Notes: a model not told the origin generated them from the letters alone. 64,000 bases of DNA from Rhizobium johnstonii 3841 (GCF_000009265.1 NC_008380.1:439501-503500), one strand, 5' to 3'; shown: positions 1 to 10,664, numbered from the stretch's first letter. Made by a program: numbers and translations.

Positions 1-1392
1 CAGCCGGTTCGCCTCGTCGTTTTCCCGCAAGGCGTTGTCGATCAAAGCGAGGGAACGGGTGACGCGTTTCAGCGCGTCCGGATGGAATTCCAGCCCGTTG
101 ATGTCGGCGACGTGGAAGAGCCGGATGATGTTGACCGGATCACGCTTGAAGACTTCGGGGTCGGCCAGCGCAATGCGGCCGCGGTCTTCGACGAATTCGA
201 CGCTGCCGGCGATCTTGCGGTTGCGGTGGGTGAAGCGGCTGATGACCCCGGTCAGGCCCGGGATCGACTTCGCCTGCTGGTCTTCAAGCGCAGCACAGAG
301 GATGCGCGTGAGATCGCCGACATCCTTGGCAACGAGGAAATAGTGCTTCATGAAGCGCTCGACGGCCGAAAGGCCCGGGCGGGTGTGATAGCCGAAGGCT
401 TCGGCGATCTCGCGCTGGATATCGAAGGACAGGCGCTCCTCGGCCTTGCCGGTCAGGAAGTGCATGTGGCAGCGCACCGCCCAGAGAAAATCGTCGGCTT
501 TCTCAAGCAGGCGGTATTCGTGCTTGGAGAGCACGCCGAGTTTGACCAGCTCCGCCTGGTCGCGCACGTGATAATAATATTTCGAGATCCAGAACAGCGT
601 GTGCAGGTCGCGAAGCCCGCCCTTGCCTTCCTTGACATTCGGTTCGACGAGATAACGCGTGTCGCCCGCCTTGCGGTGGCGCTCATCGCGCTCGGCAAGC
701 TTGGCGGCGATGAATTCGGGACCGGTACCGGTGACGATCTCCTTGTCGAAGCGGGTCTCGAGCTCGGTTTCCAGCCGCTGCAGGCCGCAGATGTAGCGCA
801 TCTCCAGGATGGCGGTGCGGATCGTCATGTCGGACTTGGAAAGCGCGATGCATTCCTCCACCGTGCGGGTGGCGTGGCCGACCTTGAAGCCCATGTCCCA
901 GAGCACGTAGAGCATGAATTCGACCGCCTTGTGCGTCTCTTCGGCCGGCCTCGGCAGGAAGAGGAACAGCAGGTCGATATCGGAGCCCGGCGCTAGCGTG
1001 TCGCGGCCGTAGCCGCCGACGGCGGTGACCGCGAACTTGTCCTTCTGCTGCGGAAAGATATGGGCGGTGGCGAAATTGTAGAGGACGGTGGTGATCTGGT
1101 CCTGCAGCCAGGAAATCCGGTAGGCGCAGTTGAGCCCGCCGCCGTCGGCCATCAGTGCCTCGCGCGCCTTCTGCCGGCCTTCGGTGCTCGCCTTCTTCAG
1201 CACCGCCAGAAGATCGGCGCGCAGGACGTCGGGCCGGTTCCGGTTGGCCTCGGCAACGGCGTCACACTGCTTCTGCAAGAGCTCGACGTCGAGGATATTG
1301 GTGAAATCGAGGTCGCGCATCGCTGTCGCCGGGGCGGTTTCCTGTTCATGCCGGACTGCCGGTTCACGGCCTGCCGCTTGTTTCGTCTGCAT
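1..1392 (-). CDS. glnD: Bifunctional [protein-PII] uridylyltransferase/uridylyl-removing enzyme GlnD, N-terminal 464 residues (cut by window edge)
   Basis: GlnD senses glutamine and uridylylates or de-uridylylates PII proteins, controlling nitrogen assimilation. Translating the minus strand from ATG 1392 gives an open frame to the window edge. The nucleotidyltransferase signature [20 protein letters not shown] lies around residues 105-124, followed by the alpha-helical GlnD linker region. The HD (removal) and two ACT (glutamine-binding) domains of the usual 940-970 residue protein would lie outside the window. The start at 1392 has an AGGGG tract about 9 nt upstream. An in-frame ATG at 1320 (MRDLDF) matches the N-terminus of typical GlnD proteins better and is a real alternative. 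Lies downstream of mutS on the same strand. Confidence 0.93.
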   Translation of the reverse strand, partial: MQTKQAAGREPAVRHEQETAPATAMRDLDFTNILDVELLQKQCDAVAEANRNRPDVLRADLLAVLKKASTEGRQKAREALMADGGGLNCAYRISWLQDQITTVLYNFATAHIFPQQKDKFAVTAVGGYGRDTLAPGSDIDLLFLFLPRPAEETHKAVEFMLYVLWDMGFKVGHATRTVEECIALSKSDMTIRTAILEMRYICGLQRLETELETRFDKEIVTGTGPEFIAAKLAERDERHRKAGDTRYLVEPNVKEGKGGLRDLHTLFWISKYYYHVRDQAELVKLGVLSKHEYRLLEKADDFLWAVRCHMHFLTGKAEERLSFDIQREIAEAFGYHTRPGLSAVERFMKHYFLVAKDVGDLTRILCAALEDQQAKSIPGLTGVISRFTHRNRKIAGSVEFVEDRGRIALADPEVFKRDPVNIIRLFHVADINGLEFHPDALKRVTRSLALIDNALRENDEANRL

Positions 1393-1546
1393 GCGCTATA
1401 GCCCCTTTGCCCGGCGATTGACACGGGCCTTCATACTGCAAGAACCTTTAAATTTGGCGAAATGGTGTTGGTTCGCCGCAACAGGCGATGGCGCTTTGAC
1501 ACAAGGCGCCGGCTTTCTCGGAAATTCTCAGGCTTTCCCGAAATGC

Positions 1547-1822
1547 TCAGCCGGCGGCCCGCGCATTCAGCAAATGCAGCACCTGCCGTGTCTCGCGCAT
1601 GATCTCCTCAAGCGCCTGCCTGTCGCATTCGCGATAGCCGGCCTTGGCGATCGAGGTTCCGAGCTCCGAGATCACTGCGCAGCAGCGGGTGATTTTCAGC
1701 ATGCCTATCGGCGACGTCCAGCCGCGCGCATTGCGGTCCTTATCGGCGCGCCGCATCGTATCGAGCATGGAGCAGATGAGCTGGAGGCGCTCGGTTTCGC
1801 GAACCAGTTTTTCCATGAACAT
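1547..1822 (-). CDS. Small protein of unknown function downstream of mutS
   Basis: A 91-residue frame starts 12 bp after the mutS stop on the same strand, so it is probably translated from the mutS transcript. It is rich in Arg, Glu and Leu and looks mostly helical, with Cys residues near positions 17, 48, 49 and 67. No signal peptide, membrane segment or known motif is visible. I do not recognise the family. The close spacing and the protein-like composition support it being a real gene; its function cannot be assigned from sequence. Confidence 0.6.
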   Translation of the reverse strand: MFMEKLVRETERLQLICSMLDTMRRADKDRNARGWTSPIGMLKITRCCAVISELGTSIAKAGYRECDRQALEEIMRETRQVLHLLNARAAG

Positions 1823-1834
1823 GGCGCGCCGCTC

Positions 1835-4561
1835 CTATTTCAGCTTTTTCTTGAGGTCGTAAAGCGCATCCATTGCCTCGCGCGGCGTCATGTCGTCAAG
1901 GCTCATCGCCTTCAGCGCCTCCTCGACCTTGGAGGCCCCGCGGGCCGTTTCCTCGCGGCGCACCGCCACCTGGAAGAGCGGCAGGTCGTCGATCAGCTGG
2001 CTCGCCGGGTTCTTGCGGTCGGCATCTTCCAGACGGGTGAGTACGTCGCGGGCGCGTGCCACGACCGAGGCCGGAAGCCCGGCAAGGCGCGCGACCTGGA
2101 TGCCATAGGAGCGGTCAGCCGCACCCGGCCCGACCTCGTGCAGGAAAATGACGTCGCCGTCCCATTCCTTGACGCGCATCGTCGCGTTCGACAGCCGGCC
2201 AAGCTTTTCCGAAAGCACGGTCAACTCGTGGAAATGCGTGGCGAAGAGGCCGCGGCAGCGATTGGCCTCATGCAGGTGCTCGACGGCGGCCCAGGCGATC
2301 GACAGGCCGTCGAACGTCGCGGTGCCGCGGCCGATCTCGTCGAGGATGACGAGCGAACGGTCGCTTGCCTGGTTGAGGATCGCCGCCGTTTCCACCATCT
2401 CGACCATGAAGGTCGAGCGCCCGCGCGCCAGATCGTCGGAGGCGCCGACGCGCGAGAAAAGCCGGTCGACGATGCCGATATGGGCCGATGTCGCCGGCAC
2501 GAAGGAGCCCATCTGCGCCAGGATTGATATCAGCGCGTTCTGGCGCAGGAAGGTCGACTTACCGCCCATGTTCGGGCCGGTCAGTAGCCAGATCGCCCCG
2601 TCCCGGTCGCCGGTCTTCGGCGACAGATCGCAATGATTGGCGACGAAGGGGCCGCCCGCCTGCCGCCGCAGCGCCTGCTCGACGACCGGATGGCGCCCGC
2701 TCTCGATGGCAAACATCTTCGAGCCGTCGACCTGCGGGCGGCAATAGGCCTGCTCCTCCGCGAGAAGCGCCAGGCCTGCGGCGACGTCGATGACCGCGAG
2801 CGCCCGGGCGCCCGACTTGATCGCCTCGGCTTCCGCAACGACGGCCGCCGTCATCCTGTCGAAGGCTTCGAGTTCGATCGTAAGCGCCTGGTCGGCCGCA
2901 TTGGCGATGCGGCTTTCGAGATCGGCAAGTTCGGTCGTGGTGAAGCGCATCGCGTTCGCCATCGTCTGGCGGTGGATGAAGCGGGCCTTCGCGTCCGCCG
3001 TCTCCGTCATCGGCGAGGCATTGCCGGCGGTGACTTCGATGAAATAGCCGAGGACGTTGTTGTGCTTGATCTTCAGCGACCGGATGCCGGTTTCCTCGGC
3101 ATATTGCAATTGCAAGCCAGCGATGACGCGACGCGACTGGTCGCGCAGTGCCCGGACCTCGTCGAGCTCGGCGTTGGCGCCGTCGCGCAGGAAGCCGCCA
3201 TCGCGTTTCAACAGCGGCAATTCTTCGGCAAGCGTTTCGGCAAGCAGCTTTTCCAGGGTCGCGGGAAGGGCCTGCAGCTCGGACAGCGCCTGGCCGAGCT
3301 CTTCGGGCAGCACCGCCTTGCCGAGCATCACCGCAACTCCGCCCGCCGCGTCAAGGCCCTGGCGAATCGCTGAGAGATCGCGCGGGCCGCCGCGGTCGAG
3401 CGCCAGCCGCGACAGCGCACGCGGCATGTCGGGCACATGTTTCAACGTGTCGCGCAGATTGCCGCAGAGCAAGGGCTCGTCGATCAGGAAGCCGATCGAA
3501 TCGAGCCGCGCATTGATGCGGGCGGGGTCGGTCAACGGCGACATCAGCCGTTCGGCGAGAAGCCTGGCACCGCCGCCGGTGACGGTGCGGTCGATCGCCT
3601 TCAGCAGCGAACCGTTGCGATCGCCAGACAGCGTGCGGGCAAGTTCGAGATTGGCGCGGGTGGCAGGATCGATGAACAGCGTCGAAGCCGCACTTTCCCG
3701 CTCCGGCTTTCCAAGCGGCGGCCGCTCGGCGATCTGCGTCTTCTCGACATAGGCGACGGCGGCAGCCGCGGCCGCCAGCTCGGCGCGCGAAAAGGTGCCG
3801 AAGCCGTCGAGCGTCGCGACGCCGAAATACCGCGCGATCCGGCCTTCGGCGCTGGCGCTGTCGAAGAGCACGGAAGGCTGCGGCACGGCTGTGCGGCCGA
3901 GCACGTCGAAGACCGGCTTGAGTTCGGGATCGTGGAAGATGGTGTCGGGCAGGATGAGTTCGCGCGGATCGATGCGCAGGATATCGGCAAGCAGGCGCGA
4001 GGCTTCGGTCTCGGCAAGCCGGAAGACGCCGGTGGAAATATCGATCCAGGCAAGCGCCAGCAAGGCCTCGCCGCTGCCGCGAATGCGGGTCAGCGCCATC
4101 AGATAGTTGGATTCCGAGGGCGAAAGCAGCTTTTCCTCGGTGATCGTGCCGGGAGTGACGAGGCGGACGACGTCGCGCCTGACGACGGATTTCGCGCCGC
4201 GTTTCTTCGCTTCCGCGGGATCCTCGATCTGCTCGCAGACGGCGACGCGGAAGCCGAGCGAAATCAGCTTCTGTAGATAATCATCGGCCGCATGCACCGG
4301 AACGCCGCACATCGGGATATCCTGGCCCATGTGCTGGCCGCGCTTGGTCAGCGTGATCCCGAGCGCGCGTGAGGCTTCCAGCGCATCCTCGAAGAACAGC
4401 TCGTAGAAATCGCCCATGCGATAGAACAGAAGCGAATCCGGATTGTTCGCCTTGATCTCGATATATTGCTCCATCATCGGCGTCGCCGAGGCACGGCTTT
4501 CCGCCGTGGCAAGCTCGGCAGCCGAAAAGGCTTCATTCCCTGTATCTATTCGTGCGTTCAC
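1835..4561 (-). CDS. mutS: DNA mismatch repair protein MutS
   Basis: MutS recognises base mismatches and small loops in newly replicated DNA and recruits MutL. The 908-residue product has the full family architecture. The mismatch-binding Phe-x-Glu element sits in [15 protein letters not shown] (about residue 50). Connector and lever domains follow, then a C-terminal ATPase with Walker [10 protein letters not shown] and Walker [15 protein letters not shown], followed by the helix-turn-helix dimerisation region. The start at 4561 leaves 113 bp to the divergent malic enzyme gene, so the two probably have back-to-back promoters in that gap. A small unknown gene and then glnD follow on the same strand. 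Confidence 0.98.
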   Translation of the reverse strand: MNARIDTGNEAFSAAELATAESRASATPMMEQYIEIKANNPDSLLFYRMGDFYELFFEDALEASRALGITLTKRGQHMGQDIPMCGVPVHAADDYLQKLISLGFRVAVCEQIEDPAEAKKRGAKSVVRRDVVRLVTPGTITEEKLLSPSESNYLMALTRIRGSGEALLALAWIDISTGVFRLAETEASRLLADILRIDPRELILPDTIFHDPELKPVFDVLGRTAVPQPSVLFDSASAEGRIARYFGVATLDGFGTFSRAELAAAAAAVAYVEKTQIAERPPLGKPERESAASTLFIDPATRANLELARTLSGDRNGSLLKAIDRTVTGGGARLLAERLMSPLTDPARINARLDSIGFLIDEPLLCGNLRDTLKHVPDMPRALSRLALDRGGPRDLSAIRQGLDAAGGVAVMLGKAVLPEELGQALSELQALPATLEKLLAETLAEELPLLKRDGGFLRDGANAELDEVRALRDQSRRVIAGLQLQYAEETGIRSLKIKHNNVLGYFIEVTAGNASPMTETADAKARFIHRQTMANAMRFTTTELADLESRIANAADQALTIELEAFDRMTAAVVAEAEAIKSGARALAVIDVAAGLALLAEEQAYCRPQVDGSKMFAIESGRHPVVEQALRRQAGGPFVANHCDLSPKTGDRDGAIWLLTGPNMGGKSTFLRQNALISILAQMGSFVPATSAHIGIVDRLFSRVGASDDLARGRSTFMVEMVETAAILNQASDRSLVILDEIGRGTATFDGLSIAWAAVEHLHEANRCRGLFATHFHELTVLSEKLGRLSNATMRVKEWDGDVIFLHEVGPGAADRSYGIQVARLAGLPASVVARARDVLTRLEDADRKNPASQLIDDLPLFQVAVRREETARGASKVEEALKAMSLDDMTPREAMDALYDLKKKLK

Positions 4562-4674
4562 GGAGGTGGAGTTTTTCCCAAAAAAACAGGTGCCAACCCT
4601 ATCCGCGCGCCGCTATAGATGACAACAGCATTTGAGGAAGAGCAAAGCGTCGCCCACAGGACGTTGGAGGATTT

Positions 4675-6960
4675 ATGCCCGATATCGATAAGAAGGACCG
4701 GCCGGTGACCTCGGTTACCGACCAGGAGGCGCTCGATTTTCACGCAATGGGTCGGCCCGGCAAGCTGGAGATCAACCCGACCAAGCCGATGGCGACGCAG
4801 CGCGACCTTTCGCTTGCCTATTCGCCGGGCGTTGCCGTGCCTGTCAAGGCGATCGCCGCCGATCCGCAGACGGCCTATGACTACACGGCCCGCGGCAACA
4901 TGGTTGCGGTCATTTCCAACGGCACGGCGATCCTCGGCCTCGGCAATCTCGGCGCGCTGGCTTCGAAGCCCGTCATGGAAGGCAAGGCGGTGCTGTTCAA
5001 GCGCTTTGCTGACGTCGATTCCATCGATCTCGAGATCGATACGGAAAATGTCGACGAGTTCATCAACTGCGTGCGTTTCCTCGGTCCCTCCTTCGGTGGC
5101 ATCAACCTCGAGGATATCAAGGCGCCGGATTGTTTCGTCATCGAAAGCCGGCTGCGCGAGCTGATGGACATTCCCGTCTTCCATGACGACCAGCATGGAA
5201 CGGCGATCATTGCCGCTGCCGGCCTGATCAATGCGCTGGAGCTGACCGGCCGCGACCTGAAGACGACGAAGCTCGTCTGCAACGGTGCGGGTGCTGCGGC
5301 GATCGCCTGCGTCGAACTCATCAAGGCGATGGGTTTTGCGCCAGAGAACGTCATCCTCTGCGATACCAAGGGCGTCATCTACCAGGGCCGCACCGAGGGC
5401 ATGAACCAGTGGAAATCGGCGCATGCGGCAAAGACCGACACGCGCACGCTGGAAGAGGCGATGAAAGGTGCGGACGTCGTTTTCGGCCTGTCGCAGAAGG
5501 GCGCGTTTTCGGCCAAGATGATCCGCTCGATGGCGGAGCGGCCGATCATCTTCGCCATGGCCAATCCCGATCCCGAGATCACCCCGGAAGAGGTGGCCCG
5601 CATCCGCGACGACGCCATCATGGCGACCGGCCGTTCGGACTATCCGAACCAGGTCAACAACGTCCTCGGCTTTCCCTATATCTTCCGAGGCGCTCTAGAT
5701 GTGCGCGCCTCCACAATCAACGACGCGATGAAGATTGCCGCCGTCAACGCGCTGGCAAACCTGGCCCGCGAGGACGTGCCCGATGACGTCGTTGCCGCCT
5801 ATCAGGGCAACCGGCCGCGTTTCGGCTCGCAATACATTATCCCCGTTCCCTTCGATCCGCGCCTGATCTCGGCGATCCCGGTGGCGGTCGCGCAAGCCGC
5901 GATCGAAAGCGGCGTCGCCCGCAAGGTCATCACCGACATGGCCGGTTATGCCCGCGAGCTTTCGGCGCGCCGCGATCCGATCGCCTCGACGCTCGCCAGC
6001 CTTTACGAGCGCGTCCGCCGCCGTCCGAAGCGCATCGTCTTTGCCGAGGCCGAGGAAGAACAGGTCCTGCGTGCGGCGATGTCCTACGCCAACCAGCAGC
6101 TCGGCACCGCCATCCTGCTCGGCCGCGAGGACCTGATCCGGGCGACGGCCGAACGCGCCGGCATCGATCTCAACCGGCCGGGCCTCGAAATCGTCAATGC
6201 CCGGCTTTCGACCCGGGTCGAGGCCTATATCGACTATCTCTACGCCCGGCTGCAGCGGCACGGTTATCTCCACCGCGACGCCCAGCGGCTGATCCATAAC
6301 GACCGCAACCACTTCGCCGCCACCATGGTGGCGCTCGGCGATGCCGACGGCATGGTGACGGGCATCACCCGAAACTATTCGACGGCGCTCGAAGATGTGC
6401 GCCGCTGCATCGACGAGAAGCCGGGCCACCGCGTCATCGGTGTGTCGCTGGCGCTCTGCCGCGGCCGCACGGTTTTCGTTGCCGATACGGCGGTGCACGA
6501 CATGCCGACGGCCGAAGAGCTTGCCGATATCGCCGAAGAGGCCGCCGGTCTGGCGCGGCGCATGGGTTATCCGCCGCGTGTCGCCATGCTGGCCTATTCC
6601 ACCTTCGGCCATCCCTCGGGCGAACGCTCCGAGCGGGTGCGCGAGGCGGTGAAAATCCTCGACAAGCGCCGCGTCGATTTCGAATATGACGGCGAGATGG
6701 CCGCCGACGTCGCTCTGAACCGCAAAGTGATGGAGCAATATCCCTTCTGCCGCCTCTCCGGGCCGGCCAACGTTCTCGTCATGCCGGCTTTCCACTCGGC
6801 CTCGATCTCGACCAAGATGCTGCAGGAGCTCGGCGGCTCCACGGTGATCGGCCCGATTCTCGTCGGCCTCGACAAGCCGGTGCAGATCACCTCGATGGGC
6901 GCCAAGGACAGCGACATCGTCAACATGGCGGCGATCGCCGCCTACGGGGCGGGTTCGTAA
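4675..6960 (+). CDS. maeB: NADP-type malic enzyme with C-terminal phosphotransacetylase-like domain
   Basis: Oxidative decarboxylation of malate to pyruvate, a route that supplies pyruvate and acetyl-CoA when rhizobia grow on C4-dicarboxylates. The 761 residues comprise an N-terminal malic enzyme domain (about 1-435), with FHDDQHGTAII and the nucleotide-binding CNGAGAAAIACV, and a phosphate acetyltransferase-like domain (about 440-755). This large chimeric form is typical of Gram-negative malic enzymes; in the family the PTA part is regulatory or structural and not an active transacetylase. Rhizobia carry two such enzymes, Dme (NAD) and Tme (NADP). The position beside mutS matches what I recall for tme in Sinorhizobium, so Tme is preferred, but cofactor choice cannot be proved here. 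Confidence 0.93.
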   Translation: MPDIDKKDRPVTSVTDQEALDFHAMGRPGKLEINPTKPMATQRDLSLAYSPGVAVPVKAIAADPQTAYDYTARGNMVAVISNGTAILGLGNLGALASKPVMEGKAVLFKRFADVDSIDLEIDTENVDEFINCVRFLGPSFGGINLEDIKAPDCFVIESRLRELMDIPVFHDDQHGTAIIAAAGLINALELTGRDLKTTKLVCNGAGAAAIACVELIKAMGFAPENVILCDTKGVIYQGRTEGMNQWKSAHAAKTDTRTLEEAMKGADVVFGLSQKGAFSAKMIRSMAERPIIFAMANPDPEITPEEVARIRDDAIMATGRSDYPNQVNNVLGFPYIFRGALDVRASTINDAMKIAAVNALANLAREDVPDDVVAAYQGNRPRFGSQYIIPVPFDPRLISAIPVAVAQAAIESGVARKVITDMAGYARELSARRDPIASTLASLYERVRRRPKRIVFAEAEEEQVLRAAMSYANQQLGTAILLGREDLIRATAERAGIDLNRPGLEIVNARLSTRVEAYIDYLYARLQRHGYLHRDAQRLIHNDRNHFAATMVALGDADGMVTGITRNYSTALEDVRRCIDEKPGHRVIGVSLALCRGRTVFVADTAVHDMPTAEELADIAEEAAGLARRMGYPPRVAMLAYSTFGHPSGERSERVREAVKILDKRRVDFEYDGEMAADVALNRKVMEQYPFCRLSGPANVLVMPAFHSASISTKMLQELGGSTVIGPILVGLDKPVQITSMGAKDSDIVNMAAIAAYGAGS

Positions 6961-6992
6961 CCTCGTCCGGCGTTTCTGAGACGCCTTTTGGT

Positions 6993-7018
6993 GCCCGGCT
7001 GACGTGCGTCGGCCGGGC
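6993..7018 (+). terminator. Hairpin downstream of malic enzyme gene
   Basis: An 11-bp stem (left arm 6993-7003, right arm 7008-7018, one G-T pair, 4-nt loop) lies 33 bp after the malic enzyme stop. It is followed by ATTTATCC, a weak T-rich tail. It probably acts as the terminator. A smaller 5-bp hairpin followed by TTTT lies just before it at about 6969-6988. Confidence 0.5.
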
Positions 7019-7052
7019 ATTTATCCGGCTTTAGACTGGCGCCGAGGGGTGA

Positions 7053-7190
7053 ATCATCCTGATCGCCAAGGCCTACTAGATCAGGATGATTTTAGGCCCG
7101 ATCGGCCTAAAATCTGAATCCTGATCTAAATCAAAGAAATAGAGCATGATGTCGTCCGAAAACCGCGCACACTTTTCGGCATCATGCTCT
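7053..7190. repeat. Triple-palindrome intergenic mosaic repeat (family A, complete copy)
   Basis: Three consecutive hairpins: arms 7053-7064/7079-7090 (ATCATCCTGATC), 7089-7098/7104-7113 (ATTTTAGGCC) and 7141-7150/7181-7190 (AGAGCATGAT, with an inner CCGAAAA/TTTTCGG stem). The second and third hairpins recur inverted at 27001-27113, and a decayed second hairpin lies at 19120-19157. This resembles the rhizobial RIME-type intergenic mosaic elements. It occupies most of the gene-free stretch 6961-7339. The remainder (7191-7339) shows no gene and only a short imperfect repeat around CGAAATTGATGGCTAG near the end of olsB. Confidence 0.75.
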
Positions 7191-7339
7191 AGCCATTGCC
7201 GGCCGATCGTGCTCGGCCTCGAGCGCGCCTCCTGAACATGAGATCAAGTTGAGTAACAAGCTTGTTGTTCTAGCCATCGTGGTCGCCAGCTGTTTCGCTT
7301 ATACGAAATTGATGGCTAGGGTCGTGGCGACCAGGGGCT

Positions 7340-8218
7340 CTAGCTCGCGAAGCGGCCGGCGTCGGCGCCGTAATAATTCAGGTAACGGTCCGAAATGCTG
7401 GTGATCGGCAGCACGATCAGCACGTCGGTCGTGTTGAAGGCATGATCGACGACCGCGCTGGAGCCGACCATCGCACCGAGGCGCAGATAGCCCTTGATCA
7501 GCGGCGGCAGGGCCATCAGAGCCCGCTTCGGGTTGATGGCCTCGACCGGCATCAGGTCCATGTTGCGGGCCAGATGCGGCAGGGCGCCGACGGCCCATTC
7601 GTTTTTCGCCAGCACATTGTGGTAGAGGAAGGACAGCGCCAGCGCGTGGCTTTCGGCATAGACGCCGGGGAAAGAGGCACAGCCGAACATGGCGCTGACG
7701 CCGTGCTTCAGCGCGTAGGCCCAGTTGCCCTGCCACAGCAGCTCGACGGTGCGCTTGGTGCGGTATTCCGGCAGCACGCAGGAGCGGCCGAGCTCCATGA
7801 AGCGCTTGTCCGGATGTTTGGCGATAAGGCCCTCGATTTCGAATTCGGAAGCCGAGTAAAAACCGCCATTGGCGATGGCGACATCCTGACGCAGCAGACG
7901 GTAGGTGCCGACGATCTGGTCTTCCGGGTCGCCCTCGATCGAGCGGTCGAGAACGAGAAGATGATCGCAGACAGCGTCATAGGCGTCGACATCGCGCTGG
8001 CGGCGCATGGCGTCCAGCGGCAGCTGCGCCTTCATTTCGTCGACGAAAACGCGGTAGCGCACGGCCTGGGCGGCATCGATCTCGCGTGCCGTGCGGGCAA
8101 GGCGGGTCTCCAGATTGCCGATGCGGCCGAGGATATCGCCGTCCTTCTGCACGGCAGCCGTCGAGGGCCGTGCAGCCTCCGCCGTGGTGTCACGATTCAG
8201 GATGTCGATGGCGGACAT
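7340..8218 (-). CDS. olsB: Ornithine lipid synthesis 3-hydroxyacyl-ACP-dependent N-acyltransferase OlsB
   Basis: OlsB acylates the alpha-amino group of ornithine with a 3-hydroxy fatty acid from ACP, giving lyso-ornithine lipid, which OlsA then completes. These phosphorus-free membrane lipids are made by rhizobia, especially under phosphate limitation. The 292-residue protein has a GNAT-like (autoinducer-synthase/hemolysin-type acetyltransferase) fold, with the core AAQAVRYRVFVDEM near residue 49 and MELGRSCVLPEYR near 142. Length and position beside the malic enzyme/mutS block match rhizobial OlsB. OlsA is not in the window. No Pho box was identified in the 108 bp upstream. Confidence 0.88.
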   Translation of the reverse strand: MSAIDILNRDTTAEAARPSTAAVQKDGDILGRIGNLETRLARTAREIDAAQAVRYRVFVDEMKAQLPLDAMRRQRDVDAYDAVCDHLLVLDRSIEGDPEDQIVGTYRLLRQDVAIANGGFYSASEFEIEGLIAKHPDKRFMELGRSCVLPEYRTKRTVELLWQGNWAYALKHGVSAMFGCASFPGVYAESHALALSFLYHNVLAKNEWAVGALPHLARNMDLMPVEAINPKRALMALPPLIKGYLRLGAMVGSSAVVDHAFNTTDVLIVLPITSISDRYLNYYGADAGRFAS

Positions 8219-8326
8219 GACGATTCTCCCGTTGCCGGCTTATCGACGCCATAAAACACTTCTCTACGACAGGAAAGTGACATTTTGAATTTCCAGCCGC
8301 AAGAAGCGTGCCGGTTTCTGAGGAGC

Positions 8327-10609
8327 TCACCGCGCCTCTGCCCGACGGGCGGAAAGGGCGGCGACCGCCTGAACTTCGGTCAGCAGCCGCACCGGATCGA
8401 CCGGCTTTATCATGACGCGGTTGGCGCCGTTGAGCAAGACTTGGCGGCGCGATTCGTCGCTCTTGTCGGCAGTCAGCACGATCACCGGCACCGAGGCGAG
8501 ATCGAGCCGTCGCTCGTGGCCGCGCAGGCGTCCCAGCATGTCGATGCCGTTGCCGCCAGGCATCGAGAGATCGCTGATGATGATATCGGGCCGGTCATTG
8601 GCCTCGCAGAGCGCATAGTCGAGCAGGGTCTCGAAATCCTCGACATGGCGCACCTTGTGCCCGCCCTTTTCCAGGACGACACGCACCAGCATGGCATTGA
8701 TCGGATCGTCTTCACCGAGCAGGATGCTGAGCCCGCGGGTGGCAACCATTGTCTCCGTCACCGAAAGGCCGAAGCCCGGCTGGTTGTCGTTCAACGCGTC
8801 GCGCTTCTCCATGCCGCGCATGCGACCGCGCAGTACGTCGATCAGCGACTGTTCGCGCAGCGGCCGGATCAGCCAGGCATCGAAGAGGTCGAGCGGATGG
8901 GCGCTGCGCTCTTCCGGATTGACGAGCAGGACCTTGCGCAGGCCAAGTGCGGCGATGTCGGCGCGATCGGCAAGATGGGCGGAAAATTCCGCCGACATGC
9001 GATGGTCGATGATGATGTCGGTCGGCCGCCGTCCGCCCTTTGCCAGCTCGAGCAGTGTTGCCCGCGCCGTCTCGCCGTCGCCGACGAGATGGCAGAGGCC
9101 GCCGAGCGCAGTGATCGTTTCGGCGATGGCAGTGCGCGCCGCACCTGCCGGCGCCAGCAGTACGACGCTGTTGCCGGCAAGCAGCGTGTTTCGCCGGTCG
9201 GGGCGCTCGCTGCCGATATCGACAGGAAAGCGGATGGTGAATTCGCTGCCTCTGCCCTTTTCGCTGGCAACCGTCAGCGCGCCGTTGAATTCGCGCATGA
9301 TGCGGGCGGAGATGGCAAGGCCGAGCCCGGTGCCGCTGCTCTTGTCGGTAACGCTCCCGCCCTGCTCGAACTCGCCGAAGACGCGCGCCTGCTCCTCCGC
9401 CGTCATGCCGGGGCCGCTGTCGGTCACGGTGATCGACAGGTCGTCGCCGTCGAGCGACACGCGGATGAAGACGCCGCCGACCTGGGTGAATTTCACGGCG
9501 TTGCCGATAACGTTGAACAGAACCTGGCGCAGCCGCGCCGGGTCGAAGCTCATATTTTCGGGCACGTCGGATGACACGGTGGCGCCGATCTCGATACCCT
9601 TTTCATGCGCCCGGTGGGCAAGCATCTCGACGACGCTTTCCAGAAGCTTGCGCAGCGATTCCGAGCGCGGGTGCAGCGCGAAGCGGCCGACCTCGATGGT
9701 GGAGAAATCGAGCAGATCCTCGACGAGCTGCGTCAATGCATGGCCGGACTGGCGGATGCTCGCGAGATAGTTCTGCTGTTCCTGCGTCAGCCGCGTCTCG
9801 GCGATCAGATGTGTCATGCCAAGGATGCCGGAAAGCGGCGTGCGCACCTCGTGGCTGACGGTGGCAAGCAGCCTCGATTTGGCGGCGCTGTTATACTCGG
9901 CCTTCTGGCGGGCCTCCTCCCGGCCCTGCGCGATCAGCCGCTCGTCGGTCACGTCGCGGGCAACGCTCTGCAGCAGCAGACGGCCGTTCGCCGGGTCGCG
10001 GGTGACGACATCGCGCCAGAGGAAGATACGCTGGCCCTCCGGTGTCGAGATCTCGACATCGTAGCAATGCGGTATCGGACCGGGGCGGAAAGCAAGCCCG
10101 ATTTCCTCGCAGGTTTTTCCTTCCGGGCGCAGCCGCCCGGTCAGGCGGCGAAATGTGTCGTTGGCGGAGATGATGCGCCGGTCCATGGTGCGGCTGACCG
10201 TGATGTCGCCGAGCACGTCGTGCACGTCGGCGAACAGCTTTGCGCCGCCGTTCCCATCCGGCATGGTTTGACCGGGGCGCTGCCCGGCCCTGCGCGAGCG
10301 AACCATCAGCAGGGCATAACTGGCGATGACGGCAAGCCCAAGAACGACGAGACCGCCAGAAAGCAGCAGCGGATCGCCGGCATGGGCTAGCAGCATCAGG
10401 ATTGTTGCGGCCAGAAGGCCGGCGCCGCCCAGCCAGTAGAACAGCAGGCGCCGTGTCGGTGCAGGCCCGCCCTGGCGGTCATCGGCGCCCCGGGGTGCCG
10501 CTGCGTTGGGCCGTGGGGAAAAGACCTCCATCCGCTTCTCAAGCGGCTTGGCGGCGGGTCCACCGAAGGCGGCGGACAATCTTTCCTGCAACTGTCCCAG
10601 GTTCTGCAT
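8327..10609 (-). CDS. Membrane hybrid sensor histidine kinase with two receiver-like domains
   Basis: A 760-residue signalling protein. Two adjacent membrane helices (about 54-74 and 80-102) lead into a PAS-like domain (about 125-235). HisKA carries the phospho-acceptor in ATVSHEVRTPLSG, and HATPase_c shows FNVIGNAVKFT, DSGPGMT and SGTGLGLAIS. A divergent receiver-like domain follows (about 485-605, IIIDHRM), then a canonical C-terminal receiver (about 635-750) with acidic residues GEDD, phospho-acceptor Asp in IISDLSMPG, and the conserved Lys in MIKPVD. There is almost no periplasmic loop, so the signal is probably membrane-borne or cytoplasmic. It lies upstream of olsB on the same strand with a 108-bp gap. 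The input and output partners are unknown. Confidence 0.9.
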   Translation of the reverse strand: MQNLGQLQERLSAAFGGPAAKPLEKRMEVFSPRPNAAAPRGADDRQGGPAPTRRLLFYWLGGAGLLAATILMLLAHAGDPLLLSGGLVVLGLAVIASYALLMVRSRRAGQRPGQTMPDGNGGAKLFADVHDVLGDITVSRTMDRRIISANDTFRRLTGRLRPEGKTCEEIGLAFRPGPIPHCYDVEISTPEGQRIFLWRDVVTRDPANGRLLLQSVARDVTDERLIAQGREEARQKAEYNSAAKSRLLATVSHEVRTPLSGILGMTHLIAETRLTQEQQNYLASIRQSGHALTQLVEDLLDFSTIEVGRFALHPRSESLRKLLESVVEMLAHRAHEKGIEIGATVSSDVPENMSFDPARLRQVLFNVIGNAVKFTQVGGVFIRVSLDGDDLSITVTDSGPGMTAEEQARVFGEFEQGGSVTDKSSGTGLGLAISARIMREFNGALTVASEKGRGSEFTIRFPVDIGSERPDRRNTLLAGNSVVLLAPAGAARTAIAETITALGGLCHLVGDGETARATLLELAKGGRRPTDIIIDHRMSAEFSAHLADRADIAALGLRKVLLVNPEERSAHPLDLFDAWLIRPLREQSLIDVLRGRMRGMEKRDALNDNQPGFGLSVTETMVATRGLSILLGEDDPINAMLVRVVLEKGGHKVRHVEDFETLLDYALCEANDRPDIIISDLSMPGGNGIDMLGRLRGHERRLDLASVPVIVLTADKSDESRRQVLLNGANRVMIKPVDPVRLLTEVQAVAALSARRAEAR

Positions 10610-10664
10610 GCTATCTAGCTAACATGAGGCCCGTTCCGAATGCCTTCAGGATTTCGATAAGATT

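Noticed and set aside
5695..7020. 441-codon open frame antisense to the malic enzyme gene
   Set aside because: It lies wholly opposite a well-supported gene, has Arg/Asp/His-rich composition typical of antisense frames in GC-rich DNA, and no motif.
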